Program-made: the position numbers and the translations under genes
Shown: positions 1 through 12,874 of the stretch, piece after piece
Position numbering within the stretch: position 1 is the first letter of the stretch
Layout of the letters: the number at the start of each line of letters is the position of its first letter
Notes under the pieces: generated by a model
Seen by the model: only the letters and a program-made list of their open reading frames with translations
What the model was told of the DNA's origin: nothing
Database searches by the model: none
Assembly: GCA_013146195.2 (NCBI GenBank)
Contig: CM028383.1
Coordinates: forward strand, 17,879,642 to 17,943,641
Direction: 5' to 3'
DNA: 64,000 nucleotides
From: Codonopsis lanceolata
Lineage: Eukaryota > Streptophyta > Magnoliopsida > Asterales > Campanulaceae

Positions 1-2231
1 AAGAAAGGTTCATGTTTAGTTGTCTCTGAATCACCGGGGAGAGAAATGATTGACAAGAATGTACCCCTAACCCCCCAGATTCCATACTAGAGAATCAGAA
101 CTATGGGCGAGATGAGTTTAAGAGAGAAGAGAAATGATTGGCAAGAATATATACCCCTAACTCCTCAAGATTCCATACTCGAGAATCAGAACTATGGGAG
201 AGATGAGTTTAAGAGAGAAAGATCAAGCAAAATGAGTACCTCATCAGCCACCGCACCCCACCACCTCTGCCACCACCCCCACAACAGTAGCCTTCGCCAT
301 TCTTGAGGCTAAAGAAATCTCTGCAAATCCACTCCATGGCTACAATTTGAGATCTCAATTGTTTGTTTCAATTTTCTTTCTCTAAAAGAAAAGCAAAGAA
401 GAAACAGCGGCTACAAAAATCATTGCAGTAGTCAACATCTCCACCAGAGAAAAGAACGAAAAGAGGATGGAAGGGAATCGATTCATAGTAAATCACCATG
501 GAAGGGTATGAAAGGTCTATCTCTGATGAGGGAAGAGAAGAAATCTTGGTCTTTCTTTTCTAGGCAATCTGAATTAAGCGCTAGAAATGATAGAATGAGG
601 TGTTGAAGTCGATTACGCTCGGCGATGACAGTTAATGAGATCCCAAATTAATGAGATCTAATTAAAGATCTGATTGATTTGGGGGATCTCGTAAGAGATT
701 GGTTTGAAAATTTGATAAACTATATCTCATCCTTTTTTTAGGATAAATCTCCCGCAACGATTCCTAAAGTGAAATTGGGTACTAGGTAAAGATTTTTTAT
801 GTTTGAAAGACCAATTTGATTTATCCACTTTGCACAAAATTGGATAATAATAAGTTTTATTAAAAAGTATACAAGGAAAATTTGGTCTTTATTATGCATT
901 TTCATTCCATTCCTTTCTATGTTCCAATGTACCAGAAGTGAAATTACCATTCCATTCCATTCCACTCCGTGTTAACCAAACGTCTGCATTGACCAGTTCC
1001 ATTCCCATGCTAAATCCCGTGAAATTGAAATCCCATTGACCATTCCATTCCTCCCAATTCATTCCAGCGAATCAAATGCCACCTACGGGTATTCAACAAT
1101 TAATTAGACCTAAAAGTAAACTTCCTTAATTTTTTTAAAACAATTATGAGTCATTTTGGGATGGATGGAGTGTTATATTTTTAATTTTTCTGCCTTATTG
1201 CAAACTTTTTTTTACCTCCCCTTCATCACACCTTAAAACAAACCACTAGTTCTGCCATTGGTTGTCAACCCCTTATGCTGCAATGTAAAGACCTCAAGTA
1301 TGGCAGCAGGAAAAAGTGTCCATGGAATGCTGTTTATTATAGTCTAGGGAAAAAAGGTTATCTCAGTTTGAAATTATACTATACTTCATATCATGAGGAG
1401 GTTAGAATTTTTTTTTGAAATAAGCTAGAAGAGTATGTTTAGGGATCGCCTGATGTCAAAAGTGAGAAGCATTCATAAAAGGAGTCTTTATTGTTTTTTT
1501 CTTACCAAGAGGTGAATGCATGCCTACATTTCAAATTTGGCAATCCTCTGACGTTTAGGGCAAGACTTGCCTAGAGGATCTAAACTGGTGGGTATGTTTA
1601 GTGGACATGACTCACTAAAACTGATGATTTCTTAGCATTCACTGTTCTAAATGTAAAGAAGATTTGCCTTGCTGATTCCTGGTGGTGAGTTTTCTACTAT
1701 GGAACTTTGTATTATAATAACTAGTTACTGTTTGCTTATGAAGTATTTATTTGTACTTGCTCATGATTTTAATGAGTCCTAATTTAGACTAGTCCAAACA
1801 GGGAAAACACTAGAAAGTTTGATTTTGGCAACATCTACACCAAATTGCACATCAAAATCTGCCTGCAACTTTTACCAGGTTAAACTCCGATAACATTGGA
1901 TGTAGTTGCCTATCTGAGAAAAAATGAAAATTACTTGCCTATCTAAATATAGTCTCTTCTAGAATAGTTGAGCAATTAGTCTTACTTATACTTTACTTTT
2001 TGTCAAGTACATTATTTTATTACTTGAAAATGCATACACCACTCTTTAAGCCAAAAAAGGAACCACATATGCCCTTGTGGGGCTAATCGAATACAATCTC
2101 CAGTGTGTTAAAGGAAAGTGAATATTTAGCTTGTTTATGCTTTTGATTTCATCAATAATCAATATCCCTGAATCTTTTGTCATTAAGTTAAATTCTTTGA
2201 GAATAATAGTAGGACTTGTAAACCCCAAGGG
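1..2231. other. no gene recognised
   Basis: I see no convincing coding exon on either strand. The stretch is AT-rich with short low-complexity runs, including repeated CATTCC words near 900-1070. I looked here for the MYB-domain exons that should lie upstream of the LHY exons at 23496 and did not see them. Confidence 0.5.
40..220 (+). repeat. two-copy tandem duplication, unit about 85 bp
   Basis: A block of about 85 bp starting GAGAGAAATGATTG and including CATACTAGAGAATCAGAAC occurs twice in a row, first at about 40-125 and again at about 126-215, with a few substitutions and small indels. The short open frame across it is probably chance. Confidence 0.65.
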
Positions 2232-2323
2232 GTGGGAGAGATGGCAAGGGCACTCAAGGCATAGACCTTGAGGTCTTTGGTTCCAATCCCCATACCAAGG
2301 GTTCATACTTACCGATCAAAAAA
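2232..2323 (+). mobile_element. tRNA-derived SINE-like copy
   Basis: A short element with the shape of a tRNA-derived SINE. It has an A-box-like GAGATGGCAAGGGCAC near 2236, a B-box-like GGTTCCAATCC at 2280, and a 3' end CTTACCGATC followed by an A run. A clear relative lies at 34361 and a 5'-truncated one at 36444, which supports a repeated mobile family. The polymerase III box assignment is inference from position and resemblance. Confidence 0.6.
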
Positions 2324-2558
2324 ATAGTAGGACTTGTCTAAATCCAAAGGACGCTTGCTGTTCTTCTTTCTTTGGTTTTGTGAAATTAGTGTACTGGCTG
2401 TTTTAAAAAGAGTAGCTCTAGTTTTTTGTGTATTCCCCCAGTTTAAGAAGAGTGATGTTACACGGAGCCCACCACTGCCGGTACTTATGCTATCAGAGGC
2501 CATAGAGACTAGCTTTGCAGCTTCGGCGCACACCTTTATTTTGATAAGTAAGATAATA

Positions 2559-2595
2559 TATATATGGATATAGATATAGACACACACACACATAT
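2559..2595. repeat. TA/CA simple repeat
   Basis: Alternating TA and then CA dinucleotides, including ACACACACACACAC near 2580. The short open frame on the minus strand across it comes from this low complexity. Confidence 0.8.
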
Positions 2596-2921
2596 AAACA
2601 CTGCGTCAAAACAGGTAACGTGTGTATAAACACTTCGGCGCACACCTAACTAGAGGAAAACTTGTTCATGTTTAGATGACTGCTGTTAGGCATGCTCTTT
2701 TGATTATAACCAAATGATTCCATTTGCCAACCACCCCTTTGAGCTAAGATTACCAGTTATAGAGCATATTCCATATACAATATCAATTTTATCTAGCTAC
2801 AGCCACAAACAACAACAACAACAACAGCAACAACAATTGAGCTGTTGATACGGACTTGATTCAAAATGGCAATGAAAAAACAGAGGCATAGGGAAACTAT
2901 TAAAAGCAGTTAGATATCAAG

Positions 2922-4915
2922 ATGTGGGTTCCTGACTTGGATCGGACTTTTTTTCAAGCTGGAAGAAAGTCTTTCGAGGTGGTGAGGAGGAGTCATGGAG
3001 TTGTGGAATACCAATGGATAGAGAGGAGTAGAGGAAGAGTGAATTCTGCTTTCACCAGTTTGGGGGAGTTAGTATGGATTTGTCATTGGCTGAAGGAGGC
3101 CTCTTCCATTCACGATTTGTTCTGGAAAAAATTATCAGCGAAGGGGAGGGTTGTAGCAGTTACCAAGGAAGCGAATCGCTCGGGCATTTTCTGTCGTATT
3201 GAAGTTAGGAAGATAGGAAAGATGGACAGTATCTATATCCCAGAGATAGAAGATGGATATGGATGGGTTTGTGCAGCGGAGAAGGAATTGCGATTCATGA
3301 AGGAGGACCTTGAGGGTACCAAAGGATCTAAGAGAACTTACACAGAGGCGACAAGAATTCCTTCCTGGCCGGGTTCAATAGTACAGACGCAGATTCTTCC
3401 TAAGGGGTCGGGAGCGGATGTCACAGTTGCGGATGGTACGAGCGACGAAGCAGTTGTGTTCCTGGATAGGTGCTTGACCGGAAGTTTTCTCGAAGAGGGG
3501 GGACTTTTTCACATCGAGAATGGAATTGCAAAACTGGGTGGATGCGAAATGGAAGGCGGCGGGAGGAGTGCGAGTGGCAGTGCTAGATGATTCTTCCTTC
3601 TTATTTGAATTCTCTTCAAAGGAGTTGGCGCATCAAATTTTGGCGAAACAGGAGTGGAGGTTTAATCAAGTCGTTTTGAAACTGGACTGGTGGAACTCGT
3701 CCTTTAATTGCGTCACAGAATCCAACATGCCTAGGGAGTTCTGGGTGAGGGTGCGGGGCCTTCCACTTCATCTGTGGGGGGAGAAGGTTTTCCGAAGCAT
3801 AGGGGAGCTGTGCGGGGGTTTCATTGATATAGATGAACCTACGAGGTTGCGGGAGGATTTGAGATGGGCTAGGATTCTGGTTCGGCATAAGGGTGAGGTG
3901 CCGGCGTTCGTCCAGATAAGAGCGAGTAATCAAGTTTATGCGATTCCTATTTGGGCTGAGGTTCAGGCTTCGTTTCTTTAGTGGCATCAGTCAGAACAGG
4001 GGGGGGGATAGAGAAGGAAGCAGTCGCCGGGATTTTCCAGGTAGTTTCAGTGACAATCACGCGCCACCGAGGCAAGTGAATCGCGGGACCAGAGGGTTTG
4101 GGCTGAACAAGTACGGGAATAGAGGTAGGTCAGAAGTTGCGCAGAAAGTAGGAAAAAAGGGGATGGGCAGGTGGGTGAAGAATTCGAAGCATTTTAGAGG
4201 TTCGAATTTGATTTCAACTTTTAAATCCAGTATAAGGACTGCAGTCGAAAACGGTGACGTTGAGGGGGGGGGCTTCTTTCGTTTTGGGCTAGGATGATGG
4301 GCCGAGTGTTTTAGGTGAAGGTGGGCCGCCTGGGCTGCCAGGAGGCCAAGGTTTTGAGTTTGAACCGGATAAGGGTGAGTTAAGTTATCCAGGGGGAAGT
4401 CAGGTTGGCCCTAAACAGCCCATTTTCGTTTTACAGGATAGTCAGCCAATAAAGTCGAAGGCTGTGGACAGATCGCCAAGTTTGGGTCAACGCAAAGAGT
4501 ATGGAGCAGGTGAGTTTCTTAGGGAAGAAGCGACGAAGAACGAAAATAGGTTCGATGTCACTTATGAAGAGCATTCGGCGGTAGGGGAGGGACTAAAGGT
4601 AGGGTTACAGAAAGATTTCGAAGAGGGAATGTTGACTAAGTTATTCGAAGAATTTCTGCAATGGTGGTTCAGTAAAAAAAAATGTGGTCGCATCCTGGGT
4701 ATTACTAGCAAAAAGAATGAGGACAGATTAGTTGAGTTCCTTATGGATATTGAAAAAAATCGTATTCCAGGTGGAGGAAGAAGAGGGGCCACGAAAATTA
4801 AGAAGAGGGGAGGGGAGTCGAGAGAATTGAGAAATCTTAGAAGCACAATTAACTTCAATGGGGCAGCCGGCAAGGAAAAGGGGGAAGGAAGCCCGCATCA
4901 GTTTCCTTGTTGATT
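2922..4915 (+). pseudogene. LINE ORF1 (DUF4283 gag-like protein), frameshifted
   Basis: ORF1 of plant LINEs encodes an RNA-binding gag-like protein. One open segment runs 2922-3590 and a second, in another frame, 3520-3981. The second matches the DUF4283 domain: WWNSSFNCVTES, then FWVRVRGLPLHLWG, then GGFIDIDE. Beyond 3987 the frame changes again (3938-4297 and 4464-4913), in a basic, glycine-rich tail. At least two frame changes are needed, so this is a dead copy. It lies directly upstream of ORF2 as usual for the family. No CCHC knuckle could be placed with confidence. Confidence 0.75.
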
Positions 4916-4923
4916 TCTTTTTA

Positions 4924-7900
4924 ATGGATATCAAAATAATCAGCTGGAAAGTGAGGGGTTTGAATGATGTCAGGAAGAGACAGGTTGTGGGGGCAGCTTT
5001 GAGGAGGTGGAAGCCAGTGGTTGTCTGCCTTCAAGAGACCAAAGTAGATGGTATGGTCTCTAAGTTGGTGGATAGTGTGAGTGGTAACAAGTGGATGGAT
5101 TGGGTTCACAAAGATGCTATTAGATCAGCTGGGGGCCTATTGCTTATGTGGGGCAAAAGATTGTACTCTAAAGTAGAGGTAGTGGAGGGCTCCCATTCTA
5201 TTTCCTGACTGTTCAAAAAGGAAGGGTCTGATTTTCAGTGGTTATTCTCTGGTGTGTACGGCCCTTCAGAGATTCAGCAGGGGGAAGTTTGGATGGGTTT
5301 GCAAGAAGTCAGAAGGAGGTGGAGGGTATCCTTGGTGTGTTGGGGGGAATTTTAACGCAGTTAGGTTCCCTCATGAGCGGTTTGGGATGCAGTCCATCTC
5401 GAATTCGATAAATGAGTTTAATGATTTTATAAACGAGGAAGAGTTGATTGATCTTCCGTTACTTGGAAGCTACTTTACCTGGTTTAGAGGAGGTAATAGC
5501 AGGCAGTGTTCGAGGATAGATAGGTTCCTCATTTCTCATGATTGGGAGGAGATTCTAGGAGAAACAATCCAGAGCAGTCTTCCGTGAGTAACTTCAGATC
5601 ATGTTCCCATTTCGCTAGAGATTGGAGTGTCTTCCAGAAGAAGTACGCCGTTCAGATTTGAAAACATGTGGTTAGAGGAGGCTGGGTTTCAGGATTGGGT
5701 TAGATCCAAGTGAGAGTCTTATGTGCTAGTAGGAGATCCTTGTTTCAGGCTGGCAAAGAAATTATTTCTCCTAAAGCAGGATCTCAAAGTGTGGTACAGA
5801 GAGACTTTTGGGAGGATTGAAGGTAAAATTAAAGAAGCAATGAAGGAACTCGAGAGGATAGATGAGTTGGACAGGGACAGATTTCCGGATGTCGCTGATT
5901 CTACAAGGAGAAGGGAGGTCCAGTTGGTCCTAGAGAAGTTACTGATCAAGGAGGAGATCAGCTGGAGACAGAAGTCGCGAATGCTGTGGCTTAAGGAAGG
6001 AGACACGAATACCAGATTTTTTCATCGCATGGCCAGTGTGCACAAAGGTCAGAATCAGATCAGAAAATTGAAGCTGGAAGGAGAGGTGACGGAGAACCAA
6101 GAGCAGATCAGACAGGGAGTAGTCTCTTATTATCAAGATTTATATTCTTCGGGGGGTGATTCTCCTTTGGAGCTGGACGGGGTTTCTTTCAAAACTTTGT
6201 CAGAAACAGAGGGTGCTTCGCTGGAACAGCAGTTCTCCGAGGAGGAAATTGTGGCTGCTCTTAAGGACTTGAAAGGGGATAAAGCTCCAGGGCCGGATGG
6301 GTTTTCCTTGGCCTTTTTTCAGAATTGCTGGGAGGTGGTGGGAAAGGACGTCTTGGAGGCTATATATTTTTTCTATGAGTCGGAAGGCTTCGAAAAAAGT
6401 CTTAATGCTTCGATCATTGTTCTAATTCCTAAGAAGAAGGGAGCCAAGGAGCTAAAGGAGTTCAGACCTATCAGTCTAGTTGGGAGCTTCTATAAGATTT
6501 TAGCTAAGGTGCTCGCGTCTCGGTTAAAGAAGGTTTTAGGCAAGGTGGTTTCTGAATCCCAGCATGCTTTCGTGGGGGGTAGACAGATTATGGATGCTGC
6601 TCTAATAGCGAATGAAGCGGTGGATGACAGACTAAGGAGAGGGCCTCCGGGTTTGCTTTGTAAATTAGACATTGAAAAGGCCTATGACCATGTAGAGTGG
6701 AACTTCCTGATGTATATTCTTTCGAGGATGGGTTTTGGGGAAAAATGGAGGAAGTGGATTCTATTCTGCATCTCGTCTGTTCGGTTCTCTGTTGTGGTCA
6801 ATGACAAAGAGGCTGGTTTCTTTGCAAGCTCGAGGGGCCTTCGGCAAGGAGGTCCTCTTTCCCCTTTCTTATTCATTTTGGTGATGGAGGGGTTTAGCCG
6901 TCTAGTAGATAAAGCAGTGGAAGGTGGTCTGATTTCGGGTTTTGGCTTCGGGGGAGAGGGGGAGGGAGGTTTGAATATCTCGCATGTGTTGTTTGCCAAT
7001 GACTCCTTGGTTTTCTGCAATGCTGATAGATCTTAGTTGGGTTATCTCCGTCTGGTGCTCCTAATCTTTCAGGCATGTTCAGGTTTGAAGATTAATATTT
7101 CTAAGTGCGAGATAATTCCGGTGGGGGATGTGGAGGACTTAGAGCAGCTGGTAGCTTTTTTCGGATGTAAGTCTGCAAGTTTACCTTCTACATATCTGGG
7201 CCTCCCGTTGGGGGCGCATTTCAAGAGCAGCACTCCTTGGAATTCAGTTATTGAAAGATTCGAGAGGAAGTTGGCAGGTTGGAAGCGGCAGTTTTTGTCC
7301 AAGGGAGGCCGTTTGACTTAAATCAAAAGTGTTCTTTCTAATCTTCCCACTTATCTTCTCTCCCTCTTGGAGGTCCCTGTTTCGGTGGCGAAGAGGCTGG
7401 AAAAAATTGAAAGGGATTTCCTGTGGGAGGGGGGGTTGGAGGAGCGGAAATATCATCTAGTGAACTGGAATACAGTGACATCTGGGGTTAGGGGAGGTGG
7501 TTTGGGAGTAAAAGATCTGTGTAATTTTAACGGGGCTTTGTTGGGGAAATGGCAGTGGAGGTATATGGTAGAGAAAAAGGCGATGTGGAGAAGGATGGTA
7601 GCAGTGAAATACGGAGAAGGGAGGCATCTTTGGTACCCGAAGGCAGTTAAGGGCACTCACGGTGTGGGGGTTTGGAAAGGGGTTATGAAGAGGTGGGGGT
7701 CTTTGAAGCAGCATATTGCCTTCGAGGTAGGAAGGGGAAACGAAGTTAGATTTTGGAAAGATGCTTGGTGTGGTGATGAGCGTCTAAAGGATCGATTTCC
7801 GAGACTGTTTGATCTGGTGGTGAACCAAGAGGGTTTGGTAAGTCTGATAGTGGTTAACCTTAATGGGATAGACTCGTGGAATCCGGTGTTCAGAAGAGAG

Positions 7901-8636
7901 TTACAAGATTGGGAGCTCCGAGGACGTTGAGCAGTTGTTTGGGCTGCTATATGGTTTCAAGAGAAGAATGGATGAGAAGGATAGAGTGGTGTGGGCCATT
8001 TCAAAGGGCAGAAAATTTACGGTTAAATCCTTTTATTCCTCCCTTGTTGGCAAGGTCAGTTCTAGATTCCCTTGGAAGGCAATTTGGGGGACCATGGCTC
8101 CAAGGAGGGTTGCGTTCTTCGCCTGGGAAGCGGCAAGGGAGACAATTCTGACTAGTGACAATCTGAAAGCGCGAGGTAGAGTTGTGGTGAATAGGTGCTA
8201 TTTGTGCAAGCTTGAGGAGGAGACAGTTAATCATCTTCTTCTTCATTGCTCGGTTACGAGGGGCATATGGGATATGGTGTTCAAAATGGCCGGTATTTTG
8301 TGGGTAATGCCTAGTTCAGTGTGTCAGTTTCTGCAAGGGTGGTCGGTGGAAAAGCGAAGGAGGAAAAATAAGAGTTGGATCACTGCTCCTTTGGCAATCT
8401 GGTGGAATATATGGCTAGAAAGAAATAGACGGATTTTTGATAATTTTGAAGTAGACGTTGCTCGTCTCCAGGGGTTCGTCTTACTTTCAATTGGTTCGTG
8501 GTGCTTACAGTCTCATCTCTCTGTGGGGGATGCTTTTCATAGTGTTTCTGATAGTTTAGTCGGTATATGGTTCGTCGCTTTCTTGTATATTTCCCGTGTA
8601 CAAGGTTGCGTCTCCCTTTTAGACGTCTTTTATTAA
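4924..8636 (+). pseudogene. LINE ORF2: endonuclease / reverse transcriptase / zf-RVT, broken
   Basis: ORF2 would nick the target and copy the LINE RNA. The endonuclease starts at 4924 (MDIKIISWKVRGLND, then VVCLQETKVD) and continues at 5252-5587 after a stop near 5208. The reverse transcriptase spans 5723-7036 with DKAPGPDGFS, RPISLVGSFYKI, KLDIEKAYDHVEW and GLRQGGPLSPFLF. The active-site box reads FANDSLVF where FADD is usual, so one catalytic aspartate has become asparagine. More stops follow at about 7036, 7321 and 7930. The C-terminal zf-RVT region is at 7935-8636 (CYLCKLEEETVNHLLLHC). This is clearly a LINE ORF2, and clearly inactive. Confidence 0.88.
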
Positions 8637-8665
8637 AGTGCTTACCTATCAAAAAAAAAAAAAAA

Positions 8666-9769
8666 TTACCATGTTGGCATATAGAAGCTCCTTCCTCTGT
8701 AGCCCAAAGCTACAAAAGCATAAAGTACGGTTGTATCCAAGATGCATAAATCTGGATTCACACCTGTTGTTGTATCATGTTGTCACTATACTAAATTGCA
8801 GAGTTGCATGAGTGAGCTAGGCTGGATGAGAATGTTAAGAAGCATATATTGTAAGACCTTTGGAAAATATTCTGAAATTAGATTTTCTCGTGTGTTGGTG
8901 GATATAGCCTCTATAGAGCTCAGCTGATGGTAAATATCCTGAGATTTTTAGACCCATGGTAGCAGTAAGTGCACTTGCAGTGATGTAAATAGTTTGATTC
9001 TATGCTTAGGTATGATCAATTCAATATGGAAATATAAAGATCAAATTACTTTTGAGTATTGACATAGACAAAGTTGAATGGAGGAATAAGTTGGTTCATA
9101 TGCCAAGTGGTCGGGACGGAGCTCCATTGAGTTAAGCTGGTTGTGCTAGCATAATAGCTGGAGGTGTTGTGTGGTTGTGCTTGTCGAGTAAAGTTAATAC
9201 AGATGAAGCAAGGTGAATCAAGTGTGGTTGTGGCTATCAAAAGACTTGAAACTGTGGTCTATTGAGGAAGTTACACTTCAATTTTTTATGGGACAGAGAT
9301 ATCAAAACCTGAATTTAAATGGCTTGAAATACGTAACTTTCATAATTTGGCTATTCACACGGTTTCACATTTTTGTGGAAACACTTATTAGCTGACCCCT
9401 TAAAGTTTAATTAATTTAAAGGATTCTACTATCTGTTTAAAGGTAGACTTGGGAGATTTAGAATCCTGAGTTTAGTCTTTGCAAAGCTTCTCCTTGAAGT
9501 TGATGCGTATGCTGGTCTAACATCACGTTTTAGCTTGCATGAATAATGAGGATGAATTTGTAGAAACTAAACTGATTAATTCCAGTAAATTTGATTTCAA
9601 TTATAGTTGTCTATCAATCCTTTTCCTTATTAAGCTTTTTTGTAATAGCTTCTAGATGAACTTGGTGTAGAACCTAAGATACATTTGTGAGAGCTTGACT
9701 AAACTGTTATGCTGCTTAAATCATAATTGAGTGCATGAACTCTAAGTTACACGAGAATGCGTGGAAGTG
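8666..9769. other. no gene recognised
   Basis: AT-rich sequence between the LINE poly(A) and an older LINE remnant. Open frames are under 65 codons and look like nothing I know. It may be old intron or intergenic DNA of the LHY locus. Confidence 0.45.
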
Positions 9770-10926
9770 GGAAGTTGGATCTTGAAAAAGCATATAATAT
9801 TGTCAAAACAGGAGTTTCTCTATCCATATCCATGACCCTGAAAATGGATTTTGTGAAAAGAATGAGGAAATGGCTTCAGATTTACATCACCTACTGAAAT
9901 TCATCTGTTAGCTTGACAACATTCCGAGTGGCCTTCTGTTGGCCCATTAACTTCAGACTAGGTAATCCTTCGTCTGCCTTTCTCTTCCTCTTGGTTATGA
10001 AGTGCTCAAGTGGTTGATGGCATATTGTATACCCACTCATAATCATGGTTTCCAGATTATGGGAGGTGATGCTGTGATTGGCTTCAGCTTTTGCTACGTG
10101 GTTCTTCCTTCACAGTGAAGGCAGTTTGACTCAAAATGTAGATGGTTTGAGATGAAGGTACCTGGTTGGAAGTGCCTGTATATGTTCCAAGGTATGAAGG
10201 CTGACCATTCTTAGTACACTCATACGTAATTGAAGTAATCGAGTGTGAGAGCTAGATGAATCGAACGATTCATGTTTGGTTCGGGAAGGGATCATGGAAA
10301 TTTTGGAATGAATGAAAAGATAATCTACTTTCATTAAGTGATTTTTTAGATAATCAAAAGCAGAGAATCTTGAATACTATTCGAAATTCAGAAGAACTGG
10401 TGGGGGGGGGGTTGAAGAGCTGGACAAAGCCCGGGCTCGCAAACGTAAAGTAGAAATACAGCTGTTGTTTAAGTTTGGGACACTTTGAAAGAGATCTTTA
10501 TAGGGGGGGGTTTATTAGAGCTGAAAATATTTATTTTTAATTAGGAAGTAGCTAGTTTCCAATTGTTGGAGGAATACAGCGAGGTTGATTTTTTTGAGGG
10601 GTTACATCTGCTTTGAGGTGGAAGAGGGAGGGGTGAAACCGAAGATGACTTGTGGTGCAGCTTGGAGGCTTGTAGAGGAAGATTATGAGTTTGGATAATG
10701 TGTTAGGGGTAATCTTAGAGCTTTTGAGAACGAGGAAAGGAGCTCAGACTATGCATTTTTGGTTCTATGAGGGCGGCTTCGTAGGGATCGAATCCCTTTG
10801 TAGAATTTGTGGATAATATTTTTGCTGGCAAGCGGGGATTGGATGTATATTTCTTATGTACATAGGACGCGTCACCTATTTTAACGTTTTTATTATAAAT
10901 ATATCTCTTTACTGATAAAAAAAAAT
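9770..10926 (+). mobile_element. decayed LINE remnant
   Basis: Scattered pieces resemble LINE ORF2. Near 9778-9890 a frame reads like LDLEKAYN and then KMDFVKRMRKWLQIY, equivalent to the reverse transcriptase segment KLDIEKAYDHV / MGFGEKWRKWI. The 3' end at about 10845-10926 resembles the LINE 3' end at 8580-8665 and finishes ACTGATAAAAAAAAAT. There are many stops, so it is older than the 2860 copy. The limits are approximate. Confidence 0.55.
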
Positions 10927-11006
10927 GTATCAGGGGTAATCTTTGAGGTAGAATCCAATTGATCGTGATCTGGTCTTACGTGGAGCAAGGAGGTCACTGT
11001 TATTGC

Positions 11007-11117
11007 TGTTGGAATTTAGAGAAGTGTTGACCAGAAAACTGTACTTTCTTCCTTCAGAATTCACCTATAAATAGTGTCTAATACAAGCTGAATTGCTGCT
11101 GATAATTTCCATTGACA
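11007..11117 (-). repeat. copia 3' LTR, internally deleted (111 bp)
   Basis: It matches the 5' LTR closely over about 85 bp (the block ACCAGAAAACTGTACTTTC to ATACAAGCTGAATT), then jumps to a divergent end finishing TTGACA. It is 111 bp against 241 bp for the partner. The ATTGC duplication on its outer side and the polypurine tract on its inner side fix the limits. Confidence 0.8.
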
Positions 11118-11580
11118 TCCCCCCTCAAATTGATGCTGGTATGTCTGAAAGCATCAATTTGTTGACTAGGAGATCATGTCGCTAACGTGTTAGGGATTTG
11201 GTGAAAATGTCAGTAGTCTGTTCACATGTTGAGACATGAGGTAGAGTGATAATTTTGCGGTCGTAAGCTCCTTGGATAAAGTGACAATCAACCTCTATGT
11301 GTTTTGTTCGTTAATGGAAAACTGGATTCGCTGCTGTTTGTATAACTTGTGTTGTCAGCATGTAATGAAGTTGGTTTGTCTTGGGAGACACCAAGTTCTG
11401 TTAGAAGACCACGCAACCAAATTATCTCAGAACATGCGGCCGACATGGCACGATACTCTGCTTCGGTGGATGATTTAGAGATCAAGACTTGTTTCTTACA
11501 TTTTCAAGAGATTGGAGCATCACCTAGAAACATATACCAGCCAGTAGTAGATTGTCTTGTGTCAGGACATTCACCCCAAT

Positions 11581-12393
11581 TAGGGGTGTGCACGGGCCCT
11601 AAGCCCGCGGGCATTGGTAATGCCTAGTATAGGCCCATATGGCAGCGGGCATCATTTTAAAAAGCCCAGTACCGTAGACAAGCCCACGGGCATCAGTGAA
11701 CGGGCACGGGCGGGAACGGGCTTAGATGGGCTCTCCGATTGATTTTCATGTTTTTAAAATTACACATGATTTTAAAAGTCTTGGCAGCTGAACTTGAACC
11801 ATGACACCTACTCACCTAGTTCCTCCAAATCCAAACTGTGACTATACACAAAAATTACATTATGTGTTATGTAATTATATAATAGACTAATAGAGCCGAA
11901 GGAACGAACGTAGGCAGGTAGAGCTATCGAAGGAAAGAAGGAAGGCAGGTAGCAGTCGATTTGTTTTATGTTTTACTGTTTTAGGGTTTCAAAGTTTTAC
12001 TGTGCCTTTTGTTTGAGTTTTGGCTATTTGTATTGGTAATTTGGTATATCACTTAATCACTATATAATAATATAATATTATAATTGACTAGTCACTATAT
12101 AATAATATAATTAACAAAGGTAGGCAAGTAGCAGTAATAAAGGTTCTTTTTTGTTACTGTAATGGTATAATTAATTAATTATAATATATTTATAATTTTA
12201 AAACATAATGTGATGATGGGCTGGGCCGGGCTTAGATGGGCATTAGAACTTGAAGGCCCGGGTGTGCCCGAGCCCGCGGGCATCTAACATCTTTAAAGCC
12301 CAGCACTATGTATTAGCCCATGGGCACGGGCACAGCGGGTTGGGTATAGACAGGCACAACGGGCTGTACGGGCTCATGGACTGGGCTGCTCAC
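11581..12393. mobile_element. hAT-type non-autonomous DNA transposon inside copia RNase H
   Basis: An 813-bp insertion splits the copia RNase H reading (YSDDDWG | ECPDTRQS). It begins TAGGGGTGTGCACGGGCC; its other end, read inward, is GTGAGCAGCCC. The flanks ACCCCAAT (11573-11580) and TCCCCAAT (12394-12401) agree at 7 of 8 bases, as expected of an 8-bp hAT duplication. The subterminal parts are full of GCCCGCGGGCA-like words, another hAT habit, while the middle is AT-rich. There is no transposase, so it would have needed one in trans. The terminal inverted repeat is imperfect. Confidence 0.72.
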
Positions 12394-12874
12394 TCCCCAA
12401 TCATCGTCACTGTAGGCTTGGAGCTAGAGAGATGAACCTGTAGCGAAGAATATGCCACGGTTGGGAGTGCCAAGTAGGTACTGAATGATTCGTTTTACTG
12501 CTGAAAGGTGGAGATGTCGAGGGGATTGCATGAACTTGCTCACAGTGTGGACTGCAAATGAGATGTCCGGCCGAGTGTTTGTTAAGTAGATAAGACAACG
12601 AACCAGCTGCCGATATAAGGTGGGGTCTTCAAGAAGAACACCTTCATGTCGGCTATATTTCACATTAACTTCCATGGGGGTGTCAACAGAATTGGCATTG
12701 GTGAGGCTTGCTAAGTTGATGAGATCTTGAATATACTTGTGCTGATTTTAAAACAGGCCTTAAGGGTGACAGTGTGCTTCTAACCCCAAAAAGTAAGTTG
12801 GCCGGCCAAGGTCCTTCATGTGAAATGTCGAATGGAGCAACTACTGAATGGTAGTAATAGCCTCAGGGTCGGAA

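Larger units (their letters stand above)
2860..8665 (+). mobile_element. LINE non-LTR retrotransposon, near full length, broken
   Basis: A plant LINE on the plus strand. ORF1 (DUF4283 type) comes first, then ORF2 with an endonuclease, a reverse transcriptase and a C-terminal zf-RVT region. It ends in CTTACCTATC followed by a pure A run at about 8651-8665, the expected 3' tail. Both ORFs carry stops and frameshifts, so it cannot supply its own machinery. The 5' boundary is uncertain, and I could not find a convincing target-site duplication. An inverted relative sits at 16118-18925 and an older remnant at about 9770-10926. Confidence 0.88.

Noticed and set aside
103..306. 67-codon open frame near the left edge
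   Set aside because: It overlaps a local tandem duplication, has a low-complexity histidine and proline-rich end, and resembles no known protein.
2046..2593. Open frames on both strands near 2.0-2.6 kb
   Set aside because: They run through a SINE and a TA/CA simple repeat, and the readings are tRNA-SINE or dinucleotide translations.
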